DNA of 64,000 nucleotides from Eubacteriales bacterium (GTDB lineage Bacteria; Bacillota; Clostridia; Christensenellales; UBA1242): NCBI GenBank assembly GCA_018384735.1, contig JAHAXB010000032.1, positions 1 to 64,000 of the forward strand, read 5' to 3'. Shown piece by piece: positions 1 to 8,887 of this stretch (position 1 is its first letter; each line of letters starts with the position of its first letter). The notes under the pieces were generated by a model. It saw only the letters and a program-made list of their open reading frames with translations, ran no database searches and was not told where the DNA came from. The position numbers and the translations under genes were made by a program.

Positions 1-2298
1 TTTACCTAAATTATATTTAGTTCTTAATGTTTCAATATTTTCGAGTTGAAAACTCTGAATAATATTCTCAATATCATTTTTATTATTTTGAACACACAAA
101 TTATCTCTCCCAGTTACGATACCTGCTGAATAGGTATTAAACAATTCGACAAGACTGATTCCTTTGTCATATTCGTCTTTTAACTCTTGATTTTCTTGTG
201 GAACAAAATTAGCCATTCGATTATCTGGGGAAATTAAAGTGTAATTAAATTGTTTTTTTTCTAATTGACTAAATTTAGTTTCTCGTGTGCCAAATAAATC
301 CGCATAATAAACATTTGCCCAATCTTCTTTATTAGTAGTTTTAATGCCGATAAAGATTGAAACACCAACCATAATATCAAAGACATTCTCATCTTTGGTT
401 CCGTCTGGTGCAGTTTCCTTTTTCATTGAATTGCCGTGTAGGTTCAAAATATAAATCTTATCAAAAGTTCTTAATAAACTGGCACGCATTCCCCGGAAAG
501 TAGGGTTATCTAAATAGCCGTTATTAGTAATAAAAGCCAAAACACCTTTACCGTCTTTTTGAATGTGTTGTTCGGCAAAACGAATAAATTTTACATAGTC
601 ATCATTTAACCATTTTGGGTTTTTCTCGTTTAATTTGGTTTTTCCATCAACTTCAAATTTGTAAGCCGAAATATCGTATTGGTTTTTTGATGCTGCCAAA
701 TAAGGTGGGTTACCAATAATAACTTGAATTGGCCGGCGTGCTTTCCATTTATCTGCATTTTCGGCTTCATCGGTAATTGCACCAGAGAAGTCAAACAAAG
801 TTAATTGAGAGTTCGCTTCTAACAATGTTTTTGGTTCTGCTAGTGTATTAGTTAAAAAAATATTTGACGGCAAATCTTTATCTAATGTTTCATCGCCCAA
901 AGTTTCAGTAATAACACGTCGAATTTTCAAGTGAGCGATAACATAACTGGTCATCATAATTTCAAAACTAATCAAGCGGGACATTAAACCGTTTTCTTGT
1001 TGTAACCATTCTTTATAAAAGATTTCATTACCATTAGAAAAATATTTATCTTTAATAAATTTAATGATTTCAGCGCCAAAAGTTCCAGTTCCGCAAGATG
1101 GGTCTAGAATTGCAACCTTGGGAACATCAATAACTTTCTCGTCTTTCCACTCTTTCTTTTTATTTTGATATGGGTTGCTTTTAACATTGATTGAAATTGT
1201 ATCATTATTGGATAAACCACCAGCGATATTAAATTCTTTAACTAAGACATCATCAACCATTGAAATAATATAATCGACAACTTGAACTGGGGTATAATAG
1301 GCACCGAAATTTTTTCTTTGTGCCAAATCATAAAAATTCAAAAAGTCTTCATAAAAATGGACAATCGCATCTTTCTTTTCGTATTGATTAAGTAATTGTT
1401 GCAAATTGGTAAATGCAAATAAATTACATAACTTATCGATTGAATCATTCAATGTGGGGTGCAAGTTGTTTGAAGTTGCCACGTGTTGGAAAAATTGTTT
1501 TAACAAATGACTTTCTTTTGATAGGTTTTCGATTGCTTCGCCACGAGTGAAATTATTCAAAGTTCTGTCATTGTAGCGGGCAATGAACAAACCATACACA
1601 ATCGTTTGAGCATACATATCGGCAAACTGAGCAATCGTCAAATCAGGCAACAATTCTTGTTGTAACTTCGCGAACAAAGCATAAAGTTCATTATACATTG
1701 AAATTTTATCATTATTTGATTGCAAAATATTAAAGACGATGGTTTTAATTGTGCGAGCGTATTCTGCCATATAGTATGCCAACTGATTTGAACTTCTAAT
1801 GTTGGTTGGTGTCTTCAAGATAAAGTCTTTAATTGTCGAAATAAATAAATCAACTTTGGTTTCGTCAATTTCAAATTCGTTTTTAGCATTCTTTTTTAAC
1901 AAGACAAATCCGTTATACATTTTGTCTTTATGATAGAATTTCCAAACTTGGTTATCGGTTAAGATTACATTACCAAAAATTTCAGCTTCAACTAAAATTT
2001 GTTTCTTTGCTCGTTCATCTTCGCCACCGACTTTCTTAACTTCGATTGCCCCAAATGGCGGAACTTTGTTAATATCCTCTTCAAGGTGCCAAAGTTTAAT
2101 GTCCACATTCTCACCGGTGTTTCCAGTCCTTGCTCCTGAAAAATCGTGAGCCGTGCAACCAAACGACTGAATTAAATCAATCACTGGTTTGTTATACGAA
2201 CTTTCAATGTTACCAGCTTTATAATACTTGTTGACTTCGTCGCAATATCTCTTCAATTCTTTTTTGATTTTTGTTTCATCGGTTAAAATTTGTTCCAT
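1..2298 (-). CDS. Type IIG-like restriction-modification protein (N-terminal PD-(D/E)xK nuclease plus N6-adenine methylase); C-terminus runs off the left edge
   Basis: Open minus frame from ATG at 2298 to the window edge (not in ORF track). My translation gives MEQILTDETKIKKELKRY..., nuclease-like PPFGAIEVKK, SAM motif I DPSCGTGTF, catalytic IGNPPYLA. Confidence 0.85.
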   Translation of the reverse strand, partial: MEQILTDETKIKKELKRYCDEVNKYYKAGNIESSYNKPVIDLIQSFGCTAHDFSGARTGNTGENVDIKLWHLEEDINKVPPFGAIEVKKVGGEDERAKKQILVEAEIFGNVILTDNQVWKFYHKDKMYNGFVLLKKNAKNEFEIDETKVDLFISTIKDFILKTPTNIRSSNQLAYYMAEYARTIKTIVFNILQSNNDKISMYNELYALFAKLQQELLPDLTIAQFADMYAQTIVYGLFIARYNDRTLNNFTRGEAIENLSKESHLLKQFFQHVATSNNLHPTLNDSIDKLCNLFAFTNLQQLLNQYEKKDAIVHFYEDFLNFYDLAQRKNFGAYYTPVQVVDYIISMVDDVLVKEFNIAGGLSNNDTISINVKSNPYQNKKKEWKDEKVIDVPKVAILDPSCGTGTFGAEIIKFIKDKYFSNGNEIFYKEWLQQENGLMSRLISFEIMMTSYVIAHLKIRRVITETLGDETLDKDLPSNIFLTNTLAEPKTLLEANSQLTLFDFSGAITDEAENADKWKARRPIQVIIGNPPYLAASKNQYDISAYKFEVDGKTKLNEKNPKWLNDDYVKFIRFAEQHIQKDGKGVLAFITNNGYLDNPTFRGMRASLLRTFDKIYILNLHGNSMKKETAPDGTKDENVFDIMVGVSIFIGIKTTNKEDWANVYYADLFGTRETKFSQLEKKQFNYTLISPDNRMANFVPQENQELKDEYDKGISLVELFNTYSAGIVTGRDNLCVQNNKNDIENIIQSFQLENIETLRTKYNLGK

Positions 2299-2355
2299 AG
2301 TTTTTCCTACCAAACATTATGACACACAATGGATACTTTTTCAAAGATATAAAAT

Positions 2356-2388
2356 AAAAAGAACCCGAATTAAATTTGAGTTCTTTTT
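2356..2388 (-). terminator. Rho-independent terminator downstream of the recN operon
   Basis: Near-perfect inverted repeat aaaaagaacccgaattaaatttgagttcttttt with flanking A/T runs. Confidence 0.7.
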
Positions 2389-2475
2389 CCGCAAGCTTTA
2401 AGAGTTAGTAACTGTCGTAGAATTTTTTTCAATTATTCCACTAGTTTCAAACTGGTGCAACCGCTCGGGTCATTT

Positions 2476-4038
2476 TTATTTACTCAATAAAGCGCGGGCG
2501 TGAGCCAAGGCCGTATCGCCACCACCGATAATGCGGGCAATTTCTTGTTCACGCGATGCCGCATCCAACGGATAAACATTGGTTACGGTTTGATTGTCGC
2601 TGACGTTCTTTTGAATTAAGAAATGCGTATCCCCCGCAGCTGCTACGGACGCCAAGTGCGTTACCACAATGATTTGTGACTTACGGGATAACGCCGCCAA
2701 CTTGGCAGCCAACGCCACTCCCATTTTCCCCGAAATACCCGTATCGATTTCATCAAAAACCAAAGTTTTATCTGGTTCCGGATTAGCCACGGTTTTTAAC
2801 GCTAACATTAAACGGCTCATTTCCCCGCCCGAAATAATTTGCGCCAACGGACGCACGGGTTCACCGGGGTTGGCCGAAAACAAAAACCCCACGCTGTCGG
2901 CACCATTATTTTTCAAAGTCGCCGGCGTAAATTGCACTTCAAAGCGCGTTTGTTCCATGCCCAAATCTTTTAATTGGTTAATCAACTGTTCCGCTAATTG
3001 CGTGGCCGCGGCTTGGCGTTGTTTAGTCAAGCCCGCCGCCAGTTCGGTGACCACTGCGGTTTGTGCGGTAATTTGGGTCTGCAATTTTTGAATGGTATCC
3101 CCCGCCGATAACAAGCGTTCTTGTTCAGCTTTGGTTTTTTCACAAAACGCCAAAACGTCCGCTACGGTAGCGCCGTATTTGCGTTTCAAATTTTTAATTT
3201 CATCCAAGCGGTCATAGACACTTTCCAAAGCGTCCGCGCTAAAATCCGTACTGTCGAGGTAATCACGTAAATCCAACAAGATGTCGGTCACTTCGCCGTT
3301 CGCCGCACTCAGGCGTTCCGCCCAAACTTGCAACTTGGTGTCATATTGTTGCACCCCAAGCAAACGTTTCTCCGCACCACCCAAAGCGCCATCCGCTTCG
3401 TTAAGGTTATCAACTACAGCTTGTAAACCTTCCGCCAACTTTTCTGTGTTACGCAAAACCAAGGCGCGTTGTTCTAAAGTTTCCTCTTCGTCCGTGGACA
3501 AATGCGCACGTTCAATTTCGTTAATTTGGTATCGGTATAAATCCAGCAGGCGCGCCCGCTCTTCCGGATTGTCGCCGTAAGTACTGAGTTCGTTTTTCAA
3601 ATTTTGCAAGGCGTTGTAGGCATTTTGATATGCGGTCAAGTCAGTTTTGGCAAATGCGTCCAAAATACTCAAATGATTTTTCGCGTCCAAAAGTTTTTCG
3701 GTATCGTGCTGTCCATGAATGTCAATCAGGTTGCCCGCCACTTCGCGCAAACCTTTAATCGTCATGGGTTCATCGTTCACGCGGATTTCACTTTTACCGT
3801 TCGCGTGCAAAGTACGCACAATGATGGTGTCATCAAAAACCGCGGTTACGCGCGCAAAGTCCGCCCCGTGGCGAATGGCATTGACAGAAAGTTTGTCGCC
3901 GAAAATAAAGTTTAAACTGCCAATAATAATGGATTTGCCCGCGCCGGTTTCACCAGTTAAGACGTTAAAATTTGCACCGAAGTTAATTTCTACTGCGGGG
4001 ATTAAAGCCATATTTTGGATGCGTAAAGTATTGAGCAT
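2476..4038 (-). CDS. recN: DNA repair protein RecN
   Basis: MLNTLRIQNMALIP...LTGETGAGKS Walker A; C-terminal ISGGEMSRLMLALK and FDEIDTGISG. Confidence 0.95.
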   Translation of the reverse strand: MLNTLRIQNMALIPAVEINFGANFNVLTGETGAGKSIIIGSLNFIFGDKLSVNAIRHGADFARVTAVFDDTIIVRTLHANGKSEIRVNDEPMTIKGLREVAGNLIDIHGQHDTEKLLDAKNHLSILDAFAKTDLTAYQNAYNALQNLKNELSTYGDNPEERARLLDLYRYQINEIERAHLSTDEEETLEQRALVLRNTEKLAEGLQAVVDNLNEADGALGGAEKRLLGVQQYDTKLQVWAERLSAANGEVTDILLDLRDYLDSTDFSADALESVYDRLDEIKNLKRKYGATVADVLAFCEKTKAEQERLLSAGDTIQKLQTQITAQTAVVTELAAGLTKQRQAAATQLAEQLINQLKDLGMEQTRFEVQFTPATLKNNGADSVGFLFSANPGEPVRPLAQIISGGEMSRLMLALKTVANPEPDKTLVFDEIDTGISGKMGVALAAKLAALSRKSQIIVVTHLASVAAAGDTHFLIQKNVSDNQTVTNVYPLDAASREQEIARIIGGGDTALAHARALLSK

Positions 4039-4226
4039 TATTCCTCCATCAGTTTTTCGACATCATCAATCACGGCATAAACCTTGCCTTCGGCTTGGTC
4101 CAATTCTTTCAAAACGGTTTTGACCAACTGCGCACCGCTGATAAAACTATCCAAGGCCTGATCAATGTGCTTTTCCTTTTGGATACTTTCGGTTAATTGT
4201 TCTAATTCGGTAATTGTTTTATTCAT
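4038..4226 (-). CDS. xseB: Exodeoxyribonuclease VII small subunit
   Basis: 62 aa acidic helical protein overlapping xseA and recN. Confidence 0.8.
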   Translation of the reverse strand: MNKTITELEQLTESIQKEKHIDQALDSFISGAQLVKTVLKELDQAEGKVYAVIDDVEKLMEE

Positions 4227-5217
4227 CGACTGTCACCCCTATTCTACCATCGTTGAAACAAATTTGCAATTTATCTTTGGGACGCAGGGCTTTCACACTT
4301 TTAACCACTTGACCGTCCTTCGCCACCGCCACAAAATCTTTTGGAAACAAATTCATAAAACCAATCGCCTTGGCACGGGCTTGTTCCAAACGACTGGTAA
4401 TCGCATATTTCATTTCTTTCCACAAACGCAGCACCACATCTTTTTCCGAAACCAGTTCCGGCACCACCATTTCTGCGGCAGCCGACGGCGTGGGCGCACG
4501 CAAATCCGCCACATAGTCCGTCAAAGTAAAATCGGTTTCGTGACCAACCGCCGCCACAATGGGCAAAGCACTACCCGCCACGGTACGCGCCACGCTTTCC
4601 AAATTAAAGCAGAACAGGTCTTCATTGGAGCCGCCACCGCGCGCCACGATGATTAAGTCCACATTTTTAGTGCGGTTAAAATATTCAATACCGGCACAAA
4701 TCTCCCGCGCCGCGCTTTCGCCCTGCACCGCCGCCGGATACAAAACAATATCCACGCTGGGGTTACGACGCTTAGTGACCGTCATAATGTCATGGATTAC
4801 GGCACCGTAGCGCGAACTGACCACACCAATGCGCTTAACTTTGGTTGGCATGGCTTTCTTTTTATCAAACAGTCCTTCCTTTTTTAATTTTTCAGTCAGG
4901 GCTTTTAATTGTTCCAATAATTCGCCCGCGCCGGTTTTGACCAAGGCGTGCACATTAAAATTAAGTTTTCCCGCCTTTTGCCAATAATCAACCGAACCGC
5001 GCAAAGTTACTTGGTCGCCATCTTTGACCACGCAACGGGTTTTATCCCAACAAACGCACGGCACCGCGGCTTCGCGGTCACGCAAAGTAAACCAAACGCC
5101 GTTGCCACGCACCGATGCGCCCGACACTTCGCCGTTCAACAAAACATTATGCAACATCTCTTCGGCGACAAAGACCGATTTAATATAATTGTTTAATTGG
5201 GTAACCGATAACTCCAT
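4219..5217 (-). CDS. xseA: Exodeoxyribonuclease VII large subunit (compact, 332 aa)
   Basis: OB-fold N-terminus; VARGGGSNEDL, AVGHETDFTLTDYVADLRAPTPSAAAE; C-terminal LRPKDKLQICFNDGRIGVTV. Confidence 0.93.
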   Translation of the reverse strand: MELSVTQLNNYIKSVFVAEEMLHNVLLNGEVSGASVRGNGVWFTLRDREAAVPCVCWDKTRCVVKDGDQVTLRGSVDYWQKAGKLNFNVHALVKTGAGELLEQLKALTEKLKKEGLFDKKKAMPTKVKRIGVVSSRYGAVIHDIMTVTKRRNPSVDIVLYPAAVQGESAAREICAGIEYFNRTKNVDLIIVARGGGSNEDLFCFNLESVARTVAGSALPIVAAVGHETDFTLTDYVADLRAPTPSAAAEMVVPELVSEKDVVLRLWKEMKYAITSRLEQARAKAIGFMNLFPKDFVAVAKDGQVVKSVKALRPKDKLQICFNDGRIGVTVDE

Positions 5218-5218
5218 A

Positions 5219-5620
5219 TTACTCCGCTAACTGCGCCAAGATTCCGTTCACAAAAGCACCGCTTTGGGCTTCGCCGTATTTTTTCGCCAAGTTTACCGCT
5301 TCGTTAATGATAACCGGTACCGGTACACTGCCCAACGCCATTTCGGTCAATGCCAAACGCAAAACCGCTAAGTCAGTTTGACGCAAACGCTCCAAAGTCC
5401 ATTTTTGCAAATGTTTGGTAATGCGTTCGTCAATTGTGTTTTGTTCCGCGTTGAACTTAGCCAAAATTTGTTCAATGTATTTTTGTTCGGGGGCTGGCGC
5501 GGTTTTACCGTCCAACGCTAACGCCCAAGTGTTTTCGTCCAAAATAGTTTTTTGTCCCAGCGCAAAAATCAAACGAAAAGCGACTTCACGCGATTCACTT
5601 CTGCTTAGAGCTTGCCCCAT
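5219..5620 (-). CDS. nusB: Transcription antitermination factor NusB
   Basis: SRSESREVAFRLIFAL...LRLALTEMALGSVPVPVIINEAVNLAKKYG. Start trimmed to the Met preceded by a GAGG Shine-Dalgarno; ORF track gives 5665. Confidence 0.9.
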   Translation of the reverse strand: MGQALSRSESREVAFRLIFALGQKTILDENTWALALDGKTAPAPEQKYIEQILAKFNAEQNTIDERITKHLQKWTLERLRQTDLAVLRLALTEMALGSVPVPVIINEAVNLAKKYGEAQSGAFVNGILAQLAE

Positions 5621-5930
5621 ACTTTGCGCCTCGTACATAGATATTAACTTTGTCAACTTTGTCACCGCTGAATTGGGTTGCAGTATTCAAGACCGCTTCC
5701 TGCACGCGGTAAGCAACGTCCGGGACCGAATCACCCGTCGAAACAATTAACTCAATATCAACATTCAAATGATTGCTATCTTTGCAGCGTTTAATTTTGA
5801 TATCACCAACACCCGCGACACCACGCACTTCTTTGACCGACAAAGCCAAAGATTGGGGCAAAAGGTCTTTCGCAAAGCGGGTTTGGCCCAAGTATTCGCC
5901 GTTTTCAACATGAACGATTGTTTCCATCAA
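5595..5930 (-). CDS. Asp23/Gls24 family envelope stress protein
   Basis: GVAGVGDIKIKR...VDIELIVSTGDSVPDVAYRVQEAV; position next to nusB. Confidence 0.85.
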   Translation of the reverse strand: MMETIVHVENGEYLGQTRFAKDLLPQSLALSVKEVRGVAGVGDIKIKRCKDSNHLNVDIELIVSTGDSVPDVAYRVQEAVLNTATQFSGDKVDKVNIYVRGAKYGASSKQK

Positions 5931-6587
5931 TTATAGTTTAATATATTTTGCCAACGTGTCAATGGTTTGTTCCAAGGTTAAATTACTGCTGTCGACATAA
6001 ATCGCGTCGGGTGCTTGACGTAACGGAGCGACGGTGCGGTTAATATCTTGCTCGTCACGTGCTTTAACCTGTTGCATAACTTCCAACAAGGACAGGTTTT
6101 CACCCTTCGCATCCAAATCCGCTTTACGGCGTTTAGCACGCACTTCCAACGAAGCGGTTAAAAAGAATTTATATTCCGCATTAGGCAAAACCACCGTACC
6201 AATGTCACGACCTTCCAAAATGAAGTTTCCTTGCGACGCGACTTCGGCAATCGCATGGTTGACATAATCACGCACGCCGGCATATGCCGCCACCACCGGT
6301 ACCGCCAAACTGACGCGGTTATCACGAATGCGCGGAGTGACATCCTGCCCTTGGGTAAAAACGCGGACATCATGATTTTCCGCCATGTAGATGCGTAAGT
6401 CCATGCGGTTCAAGTTCATCAAAATTAACTTTTCGTCATAGATGTCAATTTCATGGTCCAACAAAAACAAAGTTACCGCACGGTAAGCCGCGCCGGTATC
6501 CAAAGCGGGAATCCCCAGTCGAATGGATAATCCTTTGGTGACCGCTCCTTTACCGCTGGCCACTGGTCCGTCAATCGCAATGTTCAT
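5931..6587 (-). CDS. cmk: Cytidylate kinase (copy 1)
   Basis: MNIAIDGPVASGKGAVTKGLS, LDTGAAYRAVTL, LEGRDIGTVVLP, ARDEQDINRTVAPL. Confidence 0.93.
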   Translation of the reverse strand: MNIAIDGPVASGKGAVTKGLSIRLGIPALDTGAAYRAVTLFLLDHEIDIYDEKLILMNLNRMDLRIYMAENHDVRVFTQGQDVTPRIRDNRVSLAVPVVAAYAGVRDYVNHAIAEVASQGNFILEGRDIGTVVLPNAEYKFFLTASLEVRAKRRKADLDAKGENLSLLEVMQQVKARDEQDINRTVAPLRQAPDAIYVDSSNLTLEQTIDTLAKYIKL

Positions 6588-7354
6588 AATTTAATCCCTG
6601 CCTTTTGTAAGCCCTCCAAGGCTTCTCCTTTTAATAAATCCAATTTCAACGGGGTCAATGTGATGTAACCCTGTTTCAACCAGTACAAATCGCCCTTTTG
6701 TTCAAAAGCATCCACGCCAAATTCGTGCAAGGAATTTTTCATCCAAGCAAAGGTGGAACCGAATGGGTTGACTTCGATTTCGTATTCATTATCCAAAATA
6801 CCATCGGTCAACGGCGCGGGCATAACCAACTTGGGTTTTACTTTTTCCGGAAAGTTCACGTTCAAGACGCCATAGTCCGGAATGCTTTTCGCCAAGAATT
6901 CCAACTTACGGCGCATGTATTTCGCTACATGGCGGTAAGCGCGTTCCTTCTTTTCTTCGGTGATGGCCGCACTCAGCGCGATACTTTTAATACCTTGAAT
7001 GGCACCTTCGACCGCCGCCGACACCACCCCGCTGGTGTAAATCATATTACCGTGATTGTTTTCAAAATCAATTCCCGAAATGATTAAGTCCGGTTTATCC
7101 AATAATAATTTATCCAAAGCCAATGCAACACAATCGCACGGTGTGCCATCGACCGACCACATTTTAATGTTATCCAAAACAAACCATTGTTGTGCGTGCA
7201 ATGGGCGTTGGTCGACCGTCAAGGAATGACCCGAACCAACTTGTTTGGTTAAGGGCGCCACAATACAAACGCGATGGTCTTTACAAAGTTCTTTAGCTAA
7301 TGCGACAATACTCGGATGAAAGCAACCTGCTTCGTTGGTTAATAAAATTTTCAT
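6584..7354 (-). CDS. SurE-like protein, metal ligands not conserved (copy A)
   Basis: MKILLTNEAGCFHPSIVALAKEL... VDGTPCDCVALAL, LIISGIDFENNHGNMIYTSGVVSAAVEGA. Start at the Met after a GGGGG Shine-Dalgarno. Confidence 0.85.
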   Translation of the reverse strand: MKILLTNEAGCFHPSIVALAKELCKDHRVCIVAPLTKQVGSGHSLTVDQRPLHAQQWFVLDNIKMWSVDGTPCDCVALALDKLLLDKPDLIISGIDFENNHGNMIYTSGVVSAAVEGAIQGIKSIALSAAITEEKKERAYRHVAKYMRRKLEFLAKSIPDYGVLNVNFPEKVKPKLVMPAPLTDGILDNEYEIEVNPFGSTFAWMKNSLHEFGVDAFEQKGDLYWLKQGYITLTPLKLDLLKGEALEGLQKAGIKL

Positions 7355-8151
7355 TTTGCAACCCCCTTTTGCATTTCGGCTAAGTAAGTCCAATCCGTGC
7401 AGTTATAGGTTAAAGGTGCCATAATGATATAGTTCTTTTTGAAATAGGCCATACCCGCAGTCGGCGACACGGTTGCTTTGGCGGAACTGTCACGTTCGAC
7501 CAATTGCGCCCAGTAATATTTATTACCTTGACAATCGACCTTTTCCAGATAACGGGTCATCTTGGTCAAGTTATCCATGGACGAAATGCCCACACCTTGG
7601 TAATCATCATATTTTTTTACCAACGGAATAGTGATATTCAAGAATGTATCGGTCGGTAATTTGGCCTTGACGAATTTTTCCACATTCTTAGCAATAAACT
7701 GGGCGGCCGGCAAAAGTTCAGCTTCACTATGTCCACCAATTTGCATTGGTACCCCGACCGCAATACTGGGAACATTGCTGAAAGTTGCTTGCATCGCCAT
7801 ACCAATATTTGACGAACAGAAAACATCGGTGCCCAAAGAAATCCCATTGCTAATACCACAAATGACAAGGTGTGGTTTACGGTGGCGCATAATATTACCT
7901 AACATCACCGAAATCATATCCGCCGGATTGCCTTGGAATTTGTAAGCCGGAATACGACTGCCGTTGACCATGTAATTAGAAACCTGTTTGAATTTAATCG
8001 GGAAACCACTGTAAGAAAAGGCGTTGCCCTTGCGACGACCAGGACCTTCCAACGAACAAACCGTGACCGTATGCTTTTTGGCCAATTCCCCCGCCAGAAC
8101 TTTAAGTTCCGGGGCTTCCAAATTACGCACATTTGCAATTAGGATATTCAT
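7351..8151 (-). CDS. SurE-like protein, strongly divergent (copy B)
   Basis: MNILIANVRNLEAPELKVLAGEL... LVICGISNGISLGTDVFCSSNIGMAMQA; tandem with copy A. Confidence 0.75.
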   Translation of the reverse strand: MNILIANVRNLEAPELKVLAGELAKKHTVTVCSLEGPGRRKGNAFSYSGFPIKFKQVSNYMVNGSRIPAYKFQGNPADMISVMLGNIMRHRKPHLVICGISNGISLGTDVFCSSNIGMAMQATFSNVPSIAVGVPMQIGGHSEAELLPAAQFIAKNVEKFVKAKLPTDTFLNITIPLVKKYDDYQGVGISSMDNLTKMTRYLEKVDCQGNKYYWAQLVERDSSAKATVSPTAGMAYFKKNYIIMAPLTYNCTDWTYLAEMQKGVAK

Positions 8152-8159
8152 CAATTTTA

Positions 8160-8168
8160 TGATATACT
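8160..8168 (+). promoter_or_regulatory. Extended -10 promoter for rluB (TGaTATACT), 8 nt upstream of ATG
   Basis: TG-A-TATACT at 8160-8168, ATG at 8177; no Shine-Dalgarno between. Confidence 0.6.
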
Positions 8169-8176
8169 TTTTTTAG

Positions 8177-8887
8177 ATGAGAGTAAACAAATATCTTGCT
8201 TTGTGTGGTTTAGGCAGTCGTCGTCACGTAGAGTCCTTGGTTTTGGACGGCCGTGTACGTTTGAACGGCGTAGTAATTACTGACCTTGCCACTTTAATTC
8301 CGGATGACGCCACCGTCACCGTGGACAACAAACCGGTCAAACCCGCGGAAGATAAAGTCTACATTTTATTAAACAAACCCAAGGGTGTGGTCTCCACCAC
8401 TTACGACCCGCAAGGTCGCCCCACCGTTTTAGATGTAATTCGCAACAATCCCAAACAATACGGCAAGTTATTAAGCACGGTGCGTTTGTATCCAGTTGGT
8501 CGTTTGGATTATCACACTTGCGGTTTATTGTTACTGACCAACGACGGGGCTTTAACCAAACAACTAACCCACCCGTCCACCCACGTGGATAAAATTTACC
8601 ACGCGACTGTCAACCGTCCGGTGACCAAAACCGAACTGGAAACTTTATCGAACGGAGTAAAAATTGACGGCGTAAAAACCGCGCCGGCTTCATTCACTTA
8701 CATTAAGCACGACCGCACCCAAATTCAAGTCATTATCCACGAAGGACGCAACCGCCAAATTCGTAAAATGTTTGAAACCTTGGACATCCAAGTGACCTAC
8801 TTAATTCGCTTGCAGGAAGGCAAACTGAGTTTGGGCAACCTGCCGGTCGGCGATTGGAAATTTGTCCGCAAAAGCCAAATCATTTAA
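8177..8887 (+). CDS. RsuA/RluB-family rRNA pseudouridine synthase
   Basis: S4 domain MRVNKYLALCGLGSRRHVESLV; catalytic VGRLDYHTCGLLLLTNDG. Confidence 0.92.
   Translation: MRVNKYLALCGLGSRRHVESLVLDGRVRLNGVVITDLATLIPDDATVTVDNKPVKPAEDKVYILLNKPKGVVSTTYDPQGRPTVLDVIRNNPKQYGKLLSTVRLYPVGRLDYHTCGLLLLTNDGALTKQLTHPSTHVDKIYHATVNRPVTKTELETLSNGVKIDGVKTAPASFTYIKHDRTQIQVIIHEGRNRQIRKMFETLDIQVTYLIRLQEGKLSLGNLPVGDWKFVRKSQII

Noticed and set aside
2669-4123. Plus-strand ORFs (140, 99, 103, 134 aa) inside recN
   Set aside because: Antisense to a clearly conserved gene; low-complexity translations with no domain features.
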